Positions 7,695-16,113 of a DNA stretch of 61,256 bases are shown piece after piece (position 1 is the first letter of the stretch; the number at the start of each line of letters is the position of its first letter). The stretch spans positions 16,582-77,837 of the forward strand of contig DJQM01000031.1 in assembly GCA_002437585.1 (NCBI GenBank). Reading direction: 5' to 3'. The translations under genes and the position numbers were made by a program. Under the pieces are notes generated by a model. The model had not been told where the DNA came from and made no database searches. It worked only from the letters and a program-made list of their open reading frames with translations. This DNA comes from Clostridiales bacterium UBA6386. Lineage in GTDB: Bacteria; Bacillota; Clostridia; Oscillospirales; Oscillospiraceae.

Positions 7695-8705
7695 TCAGTC
7701 GATGACCTGAATCCAGCCTTTGGGAGCCTCAATGCGGCCCATCTGGATGCCGGTCAGGGTGTCATACAGCTTCTGGATGGTGGGGCCCATGCCCACATAG
7801 TGAATCTCCTTGCCGTGATCAACAATGGTGCCCAGGGGAGAGATCACGGCAGCGGTGCCGCACAGGCCGGCCTCGGTGAAATCGCCCAGCTCGGTCAGTG
7901 CCACAGGACGCTCCTCCACTTCCATGCCCAGGTACTCCTTGGCAACGTACACCAGAGAGCGGCGGGTGATGGAGGGCAGGATGGAGTCGGACTTGGGAGT
8001 GACCAGGGTGTTGCCCTTGACGAAGATCACGTTGGCGCCGCCGGTCTCCTCGATGTGGGTGCGAGTGGCAGCGTCCACATAGATGTTCTCGTCGAAGCCC
8101 TTCTCGTGGGCATCCACAATGTTATAAAGGCTCATGGCGTAGTTCAGGCCGGCCTTCACGTCGCCGGTGCCCCGGGGAGCCGCCCGGTCAAGATCGGAAA
8201 TCCGGACGGTCAGCGGGCGGACGCCGCCCTTGAAGTAGGGGCCGACGGGGGTGCCGAAGACCCGGAACTGATACTCGCTGGCAGGCTTCACGCCGATGAC
8301 CGCGTCAATGCCGAACATGTAGGGGCGGATGTACAGCGTCGCGCCGGAGCCGTAGGGAGGTACCCAGGCCTCGTTGGCGCGGACGGTCTGAATCACCGCG
8401 TCCACGAACTTGTCCTCAGGATAGACGGGCATTTTCAGCCGCTCGCAGGACTTGGCCATCCGGGCAGCGTTCAGGTCAGGACGGAAGCAGACGATCCGGC
8501 CGTCCTCGGCGGTGTAGGCCTTCATGCCCTCAAAGCAGGTCTGAGCGTACTGCAGAACGCCGGCGCACTCGTTCATGGTGATCATATTGTCGTCGGTCAG
8601 ACAGCCCGCATCCCAGGCACCGTTTTTGTAGTTGGCGACGAAACGCTTGTCGGTCTTGACGTAGCCGAAGCCCAGGCTGCTCCAGTCGATATTTTTCTTT
8701 TCCAT
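7695..8705 (-). CDS. ilvE: Branched-chain amino acid aminotransferase
   Basis: A 336-residue fold-type IV PLP enzyme catalysing the last step of Val, Leu and Ile synthesis (2-oxo acid plus glutamate) in the cytoplasm. Seen: MEKKNIDWSSLGFGYVKTD start typical of the longer BCAT branch, YAQTCFEGMKAY, the catalytic-lysine region AMSLYNIVDAHEKGF, and the PLP-phosphate segment ITRRSLV. AGGAGG lies about 10 bases before the chosen ATG; an in-frame upstream extension to 8843 is rejected because it crosses the promoter. It is transcribed alone, about 8.3 kb from the operon that makes its substrates. Confidence 0.95.
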   Translation of the reverse strand: MEKKNIDWSSLGFGYVKTDKRFVANYKNGAWDAGCLTDDNMITMNECAGVLQYAQTCFEGMKAYTAEDGRIVCFRPDLNAARMAKSCERLKMPVYPEDKFVDAVIQTVRANEAWVPPYGSGATLYIRPYMFGIDAVIGVKPASEYQFRVFGTPVGPYFKGGVRPLTVRISDLDRAAPRGTGDVKAGLNYAMSLYNIVDAHEKGFDENIYVDAATRTHIEETGGANVIFVKGNTLVTPKSDSILPSITRRSLVYVAKEYLGMEVEERPVALTELGDFTEAGLCGTAAVISPLGTIVDHGKEIHYVGMGPTIQKLYDTLTGIQMGRIEAPKGWIQVID

Positions 8706-8739
8706 AGGGGACACCCTCCTGAATTCTATTGATTGATTC

Positions 8740-8768
8740 ATTTTACCACCGGATTTCCGGAAGGTCAA
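8740..8768 (-). promoter_or_regulatory. Promoter of ilvE
   Basis: TTGACC, a 17-base spacer and TAAAAT on the minus strand, about 35 bases before the start codon. Confidence 0.75.
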
Positions 8769-8881
8769 TAGAAACCTGTAATTTTTGTTTCTTTCCCGCG
8801 GACATCTGCCCACAGGCCGGAGCGTCCCGGTAACATCTGCCATTGCAAACCATTCCAGACATAATGTATCCTATGCAAAAA

Positions 8882-8903
8882 GGGCAGGCCATCCGGCCTG
8901 CCC
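8882..8903 (-). terminator. Terminator of the phage head module
   Basis: GGGCAGGCC / GGCCTGCCC stem followed on the minus strand by TTTTT, 17 bases past the last module gene. It shows the module ends here as a transcription unit. Confidence 0.9.
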
Positions 8904-8919
8904 TCCCATGAAAAAGCCC

Positions 8920-9282
8920 CTATTTCGGCACAATGCCGTTGGTCAGCGCCTGGGTGAAGGTGAACTTATAATCCACCACATTCTCCTTCGGCTCCTGGGT
9001 CAGCTCCAGTCCGGTGAAGTAGCAGTACCGGATTCCCCACAGGGGATGCTCCAGATTTCCCGGAGCCTCGTCATCCAGCAATTCCTGCAGACGCTGATAC
9101 TGGGCGTAGGCATCGGGGCCATAGAAGGTGCCCTCGCCGGTGATGATCCGCTTCAGCTCTCCGATGCCGTCAAAATAGCTGACGCCGCTTTCGGTGTGAT
9201 ACTGGGGCTCCCGGCTTGCCTTTTCCACATAGGTGTGGGGATTCCGGGGCCAGACGTAGTCCTTATAGCTCAGAAAGTCCAT
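8920..9282 (-). CDS. Phage tail/baseplate-like protein, last gene of head module
   Basis: A 120-residue protein I cannot name firmly. The pattern RIITGEGTFYG...LEHPLWG, with a loop of about 25 residues between, recalls the N-terminal domain of phage DNA-circularisation/tail proteins, where a Gly-rich strand is followed by a conserved HP-aromatic-G. It is shorter than those proteins and lacks their C-terminal part. The ATG overlaps the end of the upstream gene by 20 bases and has GGAGCTGG upstream. A terminator follows directly, so no further tail genes are present. Confidence 0.5.
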   Translation of the reverse strand: MDFLSYKDYVWPRNPHTYVEKASREPQYHTESGVSYFDGIGELKRIITGEGTFYGPDAYAQYQRLQELLDDEAPGNLEHPLWGIRYCYFTGLELTQEPKENVVDYKFTFTQALTNGIVPK

Positions 9283-9985
9283 CTTCCAGCTCCTTTCTGC
9301 CCAGGGCGATGCCCTTGTGCACCCGCCGCATGCCGGATTTGGTGTACTCCCGGAAGGTGGTATGGAAGCTGCAATCCGTGAATTCCTCGCTGAGCTTGTT
9401 GGTGTACAGCTTCAGGGAGAAGCTGTCCGGCGGCTCCCGGGTAATGCCGGAGCCTGCCGGGATCTGCTCCTCCACCTCGATGATCCAGTAGTGACTGCCC
9501 TCGCTGACCCCCGTAGGCGTCGCCTCTCCCATAACGAACTCCGTCCGTCTTCCGGTCTGCTCCTCGATTTTGATCCCCGTCACGAACCGATAGTATAATC
9601 CGTCCATGTAGCAGTAAAATCCAGGCCAGATCATGCAGCTGTCGTCCTCGGTAGTGCCGACGAAGGTAGCCTGCACCTCCACCACATACACCTGGGACAC
9701 CCCGTCGTAGGTGCAGCCGTTCTGCACGCACACCGCCCCGGACCACCGGAGGATTTCCGTAGCTCGCAGAGCCTCCACCTCGCAGGCGGTGCCGCCGACG
9801 GAAGCCGGGCTGATGACGCTGACCCCCATGGTCACCGTCAGATTGGCTCTGTCCACCTTCTCGATGTGTACCGTGGCCACCGTGTCCTGGATCTGAGGAA
9901 ACTGCTGTCCCGGAAAGGCCACGTCTGCCCGGAAGCCCGCCTGGCGCAATCGTCTGAGCACTAGCTCAAGGATCGAATACCCCAT
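9263..9985 (-). CDS. Phage structural protein, function unassigned (neck or tail terminator?)
   Basis: A 240-residue protein. The first 75 residues (ILELVLRRLRQAGFRADVAF, then PQIQDTVATVHIEKVD) look like small tail-terminator or minor tail proteins; the remainder is Cys- and Tyr-rich beta sequence with no match I recognise. It may be a fusion of two small phage proteins. GGGAGTG lies upstream of the ATG. It overlaps the upstream gene by 25 bases and the downstream gene by 20, tight packing typical of phage operons. The name rests mainly on position. Confidence 0.45.
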   Translation of the reverse strand: MGYSILELVLRRLRQAGFRADVAFPGQQFPQIQDTVATVHIEKVDRANLTVTMGVSVISPASVGGTACEVEALRATEILRWSGAVCVQNGCTYDGVSQVYVVEVQATFVGTTEDDSCMIWPGFYCYMDGLYYRFVTGIKIEEQTGRRTEFVMGEATPTGVSEGSHYWIIEVEEQIPAGSGITREPPDSFSLKLYTNKLSEEFTDCSFHTTFREYTKSGMRRVHKGIALGRKELEDGLSEL

Positions 9986-10311
9986 GTATCGTTCACTCCC
10001 TTCTCCACGCACAGCCCCCACTGATACAGCGGCTGATTCTGATAGTAGTATGGCTCCACCCGGCGGAAGACGTAGTTTTTGCTGCCCAGAGTCAGGGTGT
10101 CTCCCTCATGGATCTGCGCCCCCACAGGTGCCAGAAACAGATACTGTCCCCGGGAAACCGCGCCCATGGGGGAGGCCACGGACTCCATGCTCTGCCAGCT
10201 TTTGGTGTTCACCGCCTGGAAAAAGCCCCGGACCTTCGCCTGGCCCCAGATGCCGGTAATGGTCATGTCCGTGCCGTACCGGCTCATCAGCCGCTCCAGC
10301 TCCCCGCGCAT
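9961..10311 (-). CDS. Phage head-tail adaptor-like protein
   Basis: A 116-residue protein starting MRGELERLMSRYGTDMTI, of the small head-closure/adaptor type that follows the connector in PBSX- and HK97-like phages. The central beta region contains GSKNYVFRRVEPYYYQNQPLY. GGGGGTG precedes the ATG, which lies two bases past the stop of the connector gene. The adaptor role is inferred from size and order. Confidence 0.5.
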   Translation of the reverse strand: MRGELERLMSRYGTDMTITGIWGQAKVRGFFQAVNTKSWQSMESVASPMGAVSRGQYLFLAPVGAQIHEGDTLTLGSKNYVFRRVEPYYYQNQPLYQWGLCVEKGVNDTWGIRSLS

Positions 10312-10313
10312 GC

Positions 10314-10667
10314 TCACACCCCCCGGAAGGAAAAGGCTCCCTTGCAGTAGGGCCGCAGCAGCTCCTGTGCCTGTTCCCGGAGAATCTCCGGGCTGACACT
10401 TCCCCCATCGGCGGATTTCAGGGTCAGATCTCCCGCCTTGAATTCCCGCAGAAGCCCGGACTGCCTGCCCCGCTGCCACTGGCTCAGAGCATACAGACTG
10501 GCCGCCGTGACGAAATCCTCCCGGCAGCTTTCCGGGGTGAAATCCTCCCGGAGCTGGGCGGTCAGCGTACTGACCGCCGCCCGGCACAGAAGATTCAGAA
10601 GCTCGCTTTCCTGATCGTCTCCGGCCAGCTGCTGGGCCTGGGCGATCACCTGATCGGTCACCGTCAT
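10314..10667 (-). CDS. Phage head-tail connector-like protein (gp6-like)
   Basis: A 117-residue, mainly helical protein beginning MTVTDQVIAQAQQLAGDD, with helices and the phrase AASLYALSQWQRGRQSG, as in gp6/gp15-type connectors that attach to the portal ring. It overlaps the capsid gene by four bases (ATGA). The assignment uses length, predicted helices and position directly after the capsid. Confidence 0.55.
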   Translation of the reverse strand: MTVTDQVIAQAQQLAGDDQESELLNLLCRAAVSTLTAQLREDFTPESCREDFVTAASLYALSQWQRGRQSGLLREFKAGDLTLKSADGGSVSPEILREQAQELLRPYCKGAFSFRGV

Positions 10668-11689
10668 ACGTTCAGGACGCAGGCCGCGCCGTCGCAGATC
10701 TTGCCGAAGCCGGAGATGGAGGTGATGGCCGCCCGCTCCAGCTGCCGGTCGATGAGCTTGTCATACTCCACCAGCACGTCGCCCGCCCGAACCAGCTCCA
10801 GGGCGTAATGGTTGTCCAGACCGATGATCACCCCATCCGCCACAGCGGAGGTTCTGTGCAGCTGGGCACCCAGGGGGGAGTTCAGCTTGCCGGTACCCTG
10901 GAAGTTCAGACCGGTCAGGGGATTCTGCAGCTCGGGCACCTTCAAAAGCTTCATCATGGTGCCGGTGGAGCAGAGGATGGTGTTCATGGTGTAGGGATCG
11001 AACTGACCCCAGAATTCCACCAGCTGGTCATAGCCCAGCTTGCCCTTGGTGCCGGAGATGGGATCGGTGCCGATGGTATACTGAACGGCGGCGTTGTCGT
11101 TGCCGTCGCCGGAGATCAGCACCTTCACCGCGTCGGCCAGCTGCTGCTTCTGGATGTGGGCGCCGATCTGCCGGAGCATCACGCTGAACAGATCCAGCTT
11201 CTGGAACCGCAGAGCCTCATAGGAGGCCACCAGCATTCTGCCCCGCTTGGTCAGGCTCACCAGATGCTCCTTGGTTTTCACCTGGGTCTCGGGGATGGCC
11301 GCGCCCTCGGCCACGTCCTTCAGCTCCTTGTCCGCGTCGGTGGGATTGGAGTAGATGGAGCGGTAGTCCATAGCGTCGATGACGGTGGTGGTTGCGGTGA
11401 TGGCAGGCAGGATGTCATTTTCCTCCATGCCCTGCCGGACGGTGCGGGCGATGTACTCCGGGAACAGCACCGCGGAATCCATAGTGGAGAAGAACTTCTC
11501 CACAGGAGAGGAGCCTGCCCCCTTCGCCCGGATACCGAACCGCTTGAGCTGCCGCTGGAAGGCGTCGGTGCCCTCCAGAGCGGTGCCCCGGTAGTTTTCG
11601 CTGGGGTCAAGAGACTCCAGCACCTGGGTAAAGCTCATCCCCGCCTGCCGATACATACCCTTTTCCAGCTTCAGATTGTCGTAACCCAT
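10664..11689 (-). CDS. Phage major capsid protein
   Basis: A 341-residue capsid subunit of the HK97-fold type found in PBSX-like phages. The N-terminal third is helical scaffold-like sequence (to about residue 90); the middle contains ATTTVIDAMDYRSIYSNPTD and a long spine helix; the C-terminal part has the loop and P-domain phrases VEYDKLIDRQLERAAITSI. It would assemble the icosahedral shell. GGAGGAAATGAT precedes the ATG. It is separated from the protease gene by 296 bases of host-type repeats. Confidence 0.75.
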   Translation of the reverse strand: MGYDNLKLEKGMYRQAGMSFTQVLESLDPSENYRGTALEGTDAFQRQLKRFGIRAKGAGSSPVEKFFSTMDSAVLFPEYIARTVRQGMEENDILPAITATTTVIDAMDYRSIYSNPTDADKELKDVAEGAAIPETQVKTKEHLVSLTKRGRMLVASYEALRFQKLDLFSVMLRQIGAHIQKQQLADAVKVLISGDGNDNAAVQYTIGTDPISGTKGKLGYDQLVEFWGQFDPYTMNTILCSTGTMMKLLKVPELQNPLTGLNFQGTGKLNSPLGAQLHRTSAVADGVIIGLDNHYALELVRAGDVLVEYDKLIDRQLERAAITSISGFGKICDGAACVLNV

Positions 11690-11737
11690 ATCATTTCCTC
11701 CTTAAAAAATTATAAATAGTTTCAAATATAACACTTT

Positions 11738-11776
11738 GTCATTGCGAACCAGTCCTCAGACTGGTGTGGCAATCCG
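11738..11776. repeat. Interspersed palindromic repeat, short form
   Basis: Same core as elsewhere, lying between the protease and capsid genes of the phage module. A second-family tail (GAGAAGGTGCCGGTCGGG) follows at 11800-11826. Confidence 0.8.
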
Positions 11777-11863
11777 TTCCCCAGCCTTCTCCTGAGAGGA
11801 GAAGGTGCCGGTCGGGCGGATGAGGTCGCTTTCCAAATTCGCAATTGCCTTTATAAACCGCAT

Positions 11864-11966
11864 GTCATTGCGAACCAGCGGTGCTCCGCGCAGCGAATCA
11901 AAATAGCAATGATTGCCGGTGGCAATCATACCATAATTTGTCGATGTCACTGGTGTGGCAATCCGT
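11864..11966. repeat. Interspersed palindromic repeat, long form
   Basis: Starts with GTCATTGCGAACCAG and ends with ACTGGTGTGGCAATCC, but carries an inner block with GGTGCTCCGCGCAGCGAA and a hairpin ATTGCCGGTGGCAAT. Confidence 0.85.
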
Positions 11967-11985
11967 TACCCCTAGCAGAGCATCA

Positions 11986-12879
11986 TCAGATCAAGAACCC
12001 GCTCTCGATCTCCTCTGCCTTTCCTTTCGCTCCCAGCAGCTGGCTCACCACCGGCAGACTCTCATCCAGCCGTCCCTGCAGAGCATCCTTCAGTGCCATC
12101 AGCTCCTCCGCTCCGGCGGTCTTTGCCAGAGACCGAAGTACCGGCTCGGAAACTCCCAGCTCCAGGGCAAGGCCCAGCCGAACCACCCCGTCCTCCAGGT
12201 CCTTCCGGTAGCGTCTTCCTAGTTCCGCCTCCTGGGTCAACGCCCGATACTCCGCCTGGGCACCGTGTTCCGCCGCCAGCTCCTTCAGGGAAACCACCGG
12301 GCCCATGCCCTTCATGACTCCGGCCTCCCGCTGGGCGGGCACCGCCACAAAGGAAAACTCATAAGCGTCCACCGGCTCCCTGAGGATCACCGCGCAGACC
12401 TGGCCGTCGTAGCGCTCTCCCTTCACATGGCCGCAGGTGCCATACTCACTGCCGCAGACAGAGCATACCGCCTGCGCCATGGCGCAGCCCACGGAAACCT
12501 CCTTCTTGATCCCCGCCTCAATGTCCGCGATCAGCTCATCGTTTTTGCCGCCCCGGCGGATGTAGGCCCAGGCTCGGATGTAGCTTACGTCCTTTTCCTT
12601 CACCACCTGGGTCTCGAAGATTCGGGCCACCTGGCTCTCCGTGCTCCACCGGTGATCCAGGATTCCCGTTTTCCCGATGAACAGCCTGGCAAGCCCGGGC
12701 AGGGCTCCGGTGTCGAACCGCTCCCCGTCCCGGTCGATCTGGTCGTCACACAGCCGCAGAGAGAAGACGTATACCTGCTCTCCGTTCAGCCGGGTTCTGG
12801 CCAGTGCGTTGATGGTCTCCAATTGCACCCCGGTGGGTGCCCCGCTGGCGGTGGCCTCGGCGGCCTTTCTGATTTCCAT
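11986..12879 (-). CDS. Phage head maturation protease (XkdF-like)
   Basis: A 297-residue protein with an N-terminal prohead-protease-like domain, including FIGKTGILDHRWS with a candidate catalytic His and KKEVSVGCAM with a candidate catalytic Ser, followed by EFSFVAVPAQREAG. The C-terminal 100 residues are helical and could act as scaffold. A compact Cys cluster (CSVCGSEYGTCGH, residues about 165-177) could bind zinc and is not a standard part of the protease core. AGGAGG precedes the ATG. It lies between portal and capsid as in PBSX-like clusters. Confidence 0.68.
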   Translation of the reverse strand: MEIRKAAEATASGAPTGVQLETINALARTRLNGEQVYVFSLRLCDDQIDRDGERFDTGALPGLARLFIGKTGILDHRWSTESQVARIFETQVVKEKDVSYIRAWAYIRRGGKNDELIADIEAGIKKEVSVGCAMAQAVCSVCGSEYGTCGHVKGERYDGQVCAVILREPVDAYEFSFVAVPAQREAGVMKGMGPVVSLKELAAEHGAQAEYRALTQEAELGRRYRKDLEDGVVRLGLALELGVSEPVLRSLAKTAGAEELMALKDALQGRLDESLPVVSQLLGAKGKAEEIESGFLI

Positions 12880-12891
12880 ACAATCCCTCCT

Positions 12892-14019
12892 TTAATTCGT
12901 TTTGCGGTAATGCTCCGCCTGAGCCCGATACAGGTCGGCCTGAGCCTCCTGGGTAATGTCCTGGAGACTGATGTCGTCCCATTCGATCGTCACCCGGTCG
13001 TCCAGCCCCTCCAGAGCCAGGAACATCCGGCAGATTCTCCCCATGGCAGGCTCCACCGCCCGACGCAAAGCCCACAGCTCCGAGGTCAGCAAATCCGCCT
13101 GTTGGGTACTCATCCGTTCCGTGGTACTCCAGCTGAGTCCCAGCAGGAAGGGCGGCAGGCCGGTTTTCGCCACCAGCTGCTCCAGGATTTGCCGCACGGG
13201 TACCTGAGAATCCAGGATCGGTGCTTCCCCGCCGATGACCTTGATCTCCACGTCCCCCACGGCCACGAAATCCCGGACGGTGCCGTTTTTGTTGTCCTCC
13301 ATGGCTTTCGCCCATTCCTCGGCCACGGCCTTGCCCCGCTCCTGGGCAGCCGCCCCGTCCAGCTCCTCGCCGCCCTTGCAGATGACGCTGTAGCGCACAT
13401 TTCCCGCCCGTTCCCAGTTCACACCGATGGTGTTGTAGATTTTCAGCAGAATATCCGCCAGGAAGGGCATCCCCCGGAACATGCTCACCCCGTAAGGGTG
13501 GGCAGGCTCCGGATGCCAGGTGGTGAACAGCAGCAAATGCTGATAAGGCAGCGGCCGCATCAGCCCGCTTTTGTCCATGCCCCACAGCACCGTCTCCAGG
13601 GGATTGTCCCCCTCCTGCACCTCCAGCTTCGTCACGTCCCCCCAGCATACCGCCCGGAGCCGTCCGCCCGCCACGATCAGCTCGCCTACCGCCCGTCCGT
13701 AGGTCAGCAGACTGTCCAAATACCCGGACAGGAAGCTTTCAATGCCCATCTGCCCCCGGCCGCAGGGCATGTTCGCCAGGAAGTCGTTGAGTCGCGCCTG
13801 GGCTTCGGGGCTGGCGCATTTCACCTCAAAGCCCCCGCACAGCCGCACCATTTTCCCTACGGCGGCGTCCAGCACGGGGATGGCCTCCCGCATTTCCCGG
13901 TAGACCCGTTCCTCCCCGCCGCCCAGGGGTACAAACCCCCGCATGGCGCCGAAGGGGTGGGTGTCCCCGCAGCGCAGCTGACTTGTCACCGCGCCGCCGG
14001 CCTTCTTTTTCCGTTTCAA
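12892..14019 (-). CDS. Phage portal protein
   Basis: A 375-residue portal-like protein. Seen: the N-terminal wing region with VGKMVRLCGGFEVKCASPEA, the aromatic and charged segment YQHLLLFTTWHP, and the clip/stem helices including ADILLKIYNTIGVNWERAGN and KTGLPPFLLGLSWST, motifs shared by portals of PBSX/SPP1-type phages. It would form the dodecameric DNA entry ring. The start is TTG, with AAAGGAG ten bases upstream and one base after the terminase stop; no ATG suits. It is somewhat shorter than typical portals (about 450), which may mark a compact version. Confidence 0.72.
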   Translation of the reverse strand: MKRKKKAGGAVTSQLRCGDTHPFGAMRGFVPLGGGEERVYREMREAIPVLDAAVGKMVRLCGGFEVKCASPEAQARLNDFLANMPCGRGQMGIESFLSGYLDSLLTYGRAVGELIVAGGRLRAVCWGDVTKLEVQEGDNPLETVLWGMDKSGLMRPLPYQHLLLFTTWHPEPAHPYGVSMFRGMPFLADILLKIYNTIGVNWERAGNVRYSVICKGGEELDGAAAQERGKAVAEEWAKAMEDNKNGTVRDFVAVGDVEIKVIGGEAPILDSQVPVRQILEQLVAKTGLPPFLLGLSWSTTERMSTQQADLLTSELWALRRAVEPAMGRICRMFLALEGLDDRVTIEWDDISLQDITQEAQADLYRAQAEHYRKTN

Positions 14020-14020
14020 T

Positions 14021-15262
14021 TCATCGTCTCCTTTCCACGCTCCGCACCGCGAAGACCGGAGCCGCTGTCCCCAGCACCGTCGCGGCGAAGTAGCGCATGT
14101 CGTCCATGGCGTGATCGTGCTCCTTGCGCACCCTGTCCTTCCCGCCGCCAGGCTCCCAGAGGTATTCCCCCAATTCCCGGATGCAGTCCGGGCAGGTGTC
14201 GCAGATGACCATTTTCCCGGATTTCAGGCAGTCGGAGGTAAGCCGGATGCCGCTGAGCACGTCGTTTTTCGCCTTGCGCACCGGGATTCCCCGTCGGCGG
14301 AGCACCTCCAGGAAGCTGGCCGCGCTGGGATCCACAATGACCCCCCGGAGCTCCCGGCCCCCCGCTAAGGCTTCCAGCGCGTCGGCGTACTCTCCGTCGG
14401 TCATCTGCCGCTTTTCCCGCCGGGAGTCGAAGTAGAATTCCGCCACCCGGTACCAGCTTTCTCCCTTCTTCCCCCACAGTCCCATGGAGGTGGGATTCAC
14501 CGTTCCGTAGTCGCAGGAAATGTACCAGCTCTCGCACCTCTCCGGCGGCCGCCTCAGCATATCCGGGGTGAAGAAGTCGTAGACCCGCCCCTCCGCCTGG
14601 ACCCATTGACCCAGAATGTATCGCTGGTAGAATACCCCGGTGTACAGCCGCCGGTACCGCTCCCGGATCGCCTCCGTCAGGGAGGGGTTATCTTCCATGG
14701 TAAAGGCAAGCCGCAGGCAGTTCCGCTTTTCCGCCTCTAAGATCCAGGTCTTGTAGAACCAGTGCTCCGGCCCCTCCGGGTTGCAGTTGAACCAGAGCCG
14801 GCTTCCCACCACGGAGCACCGGGCACAGGCCTGCTCCACGAAGGAGCGGGGCATCAGGGCGGTCTCATCCAGGAGGATCCCGGCGAAGGTAATGCCCTGA
14901 ATCAGAGCGGCGGAGCTTTCGTCCCGGCCGCCGAAGGTGTAGAACCGGTTTTCCCTGCCCCACAGCCGCAGGATCACCAGGTTTTCCATCCGCTTTTCCT
15001 GCCAGGTCGCCCCCAAAGCCCCCAGCCGCGGCAGAATTTCCGACAGCACATTTCGCCGCAGGGAGCCGATGGTCTTCCCGCAGACCCCGAACTTCTGATT
15101 CCGGAAGCAGCTCATGGCCCACAGGAAGAACCCCAGTCCCATGGCCAGGGTCTTCCCCGACCGCACCGCCCCGTCGCAGACGATGGCCTCTTTGTCACAG
15201 TCCGGGGAGCCGGGCATCCACCAGGTGAGCACTCTGCGCTGTTTGGGAGAAAACCGGGTCAT
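14021..15262 (-). CDS. Phage terminase large subunit
   Basis: A 413-residue DNA-packaging motor. The ATPase part shows a Walker A variant DGAVRSGKT, Walker B GILLDETALM and a following C-motif-like FNCNPEGP. The nuclease part has acidic residues in SCDYGTVNP, VDPSAASF and DHAMDDMRY. All active-site acids look intact, so packaging ATPase and headful cleavage are plausible. The ATG overlaps the stop of the upstream small subunit by four bases. The length is normal for PBSX XtmB-type terminases. Confidence 0.85.
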   Translation of the reverse strand: MTRFSPKQRRVLTWWMPGSPDCDKEAIVCDGAVRSGKTLAMGLGFFLWAMSCFRNQKFGVCGKTIGSLRRNVLSEILPRLGALGATWQEKRMENLVILRLWGRENRFYTFGGRDESSAALIQGITFAGILLDETALMPRSFVEQACARCSVVGSRLWFNCNPEGPEHWFYKTWILEAEKRNCLRLAFTMEDNPSLTEAIRERYRRLYTGVFYQRYILGQWVQAEGRVYDFFTPDMLRRPPERCESWYISCDYGTVNPTSMGLWGKKGESWYRVAEFYFDSRREKRQMTDGEYADALEALAGGRELRGVIVDPSAASFLEVLRRRGIPVRKAKNDVLSGIRLTSDCLKSGKMVICDTCPDCIRELGEYLWEPGGGKDRVRKEHDHAMDDMRYFAATVLGTAAPVFAVRSVERRR

Positions 15263-15579
15263 GGCTCTCCCCCGTCCCGCAGTGCCTTCAGAAACTCCGC
15301 CGCTTCCCCGTCGTCCGCACCCATGGCGGCGGACAGAGCCTCCACCGCCTTCAGCCGGTCGATGAGCTTCACCTCCACCCCGCCCTTGTCGCTTCGCCGA
15401 ACCTCACTGAGCAGACTCAGCTCCAGTTCGTCCAGATCGGGACATTCCTCCAGCACCAGCCGGACGCAGTCGTTGGCGCGGCCGAAGGCCAGCTCTCCCA
15501 GCCGCCGGACAATGTCCGCCCGGTTGAGCTTTCCGGCGCGGATGCGTCTGTCCAACCGTGAAGATGTATCCTTGTTCAT
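15259..15579 (-). CDS. Phage terminase small subunit-like protein
   Basis: A 106-residue helical protein (RLDRRIRAGKLNRADIVRRL near the start) directly upstream of and overlapping the large terminase, with AGGAGG before the ATG. Small terminase subunits recognise packaging DNA and stimulate the large subunit. The sequence is too short and diverged for a certain domain match. First gene of the module; I see no clear promoter in the 180 bases between it and the divergent HPt gene. Confidence 0.55.
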   Translation of the reverse strand: MNKDTSSRLDRRIRAGKLNRADIVRRLGELAFGRANDCVRLVLEECPDLDELELSLLSEVRRSDKGGVEVKLIDRLKAVEALSAAMGADDGEAAEFLKALRDGGEP

Positions 15580-15759
15580 TGCAGCCTCCTTTCACCCCCA
15601 GTCTCAAATCCCCCTGTTTTTGCATCGGACGCGCAAAATTCTACCGGAGTATGAGAAATTTTTTCAAAAGTGGTTGCATTCTTCTCCGAAATTGAATAGT
15701 ATAGGCTTATACAGAAATCGACGCGGCCTCCGGGCGGCAAGAATCAGGAGAGATTCCCC

Positions 15760-16113
15760 ATGACCATTGAACAGTGCTATGCCCAGATGGGCGGCAGCTT
15801 CGCCGAAGTCAGTGCCCGGCTCCCCAGCACCCGTCTGATCGAAAAATTCGTCCGCAAATTTCCGGAGGATCCCAGTTATGGCCAGCTGAAGCAGGCCCTG
15901 GCGGAGAACTGCCTGGCAGATGCCTTCCGGGCGGCCCATACCTTGAAAGGCGTAGCCGCCAACCTGAGCTTTGCGTCGCTGCGCCGCTCTGCCAGCGACC
16001 TGACGGAGCTTCTGCGCCACGCGGAAGGGATCCCCGCTCAGGCTCAGGCGCTCTTTGCCCAGGTCACCCGGGACTACGAGGCGACCCTCGCCGCCATCTC
16101 CCAGCTGGACTAA
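15760..16113 (+). CDS. Stand-alone histidine phosphotransfer (HPt) protein
   Basis: A 117-residue helical protein with the HPt signature AAHTLKGVAANLSF (phosphoacceptor His60), as in phosphorelay intermediates that carry phosphate between a hybrid kinase and a response regulator. Length and helical pattern match a single HPt domain. No histidine kinase or receiver gene is nearby, so the partners are unknown. AGGAGA precedes the ATG. It is monocistronic, divergent from the phage module. Confidence 0.85.
   Translation: MTIEQCYAQMGGSFAEVSARLPSTRLIEKFVRKFPEDPSYGQLKQALAENCLADAFRAAHTLKGVAANLSFASLRRSASDLTELLRHAEGIPAQAQALFAQVTRDYEATLAAISQLD

Noticed and set aside
8880..15760. Integration sites flanking the phage module
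   Set aside because: I could not find a direct repeat at both edges or a tRNA gene; the shared sequences are the genome-wide palindromic repeats.
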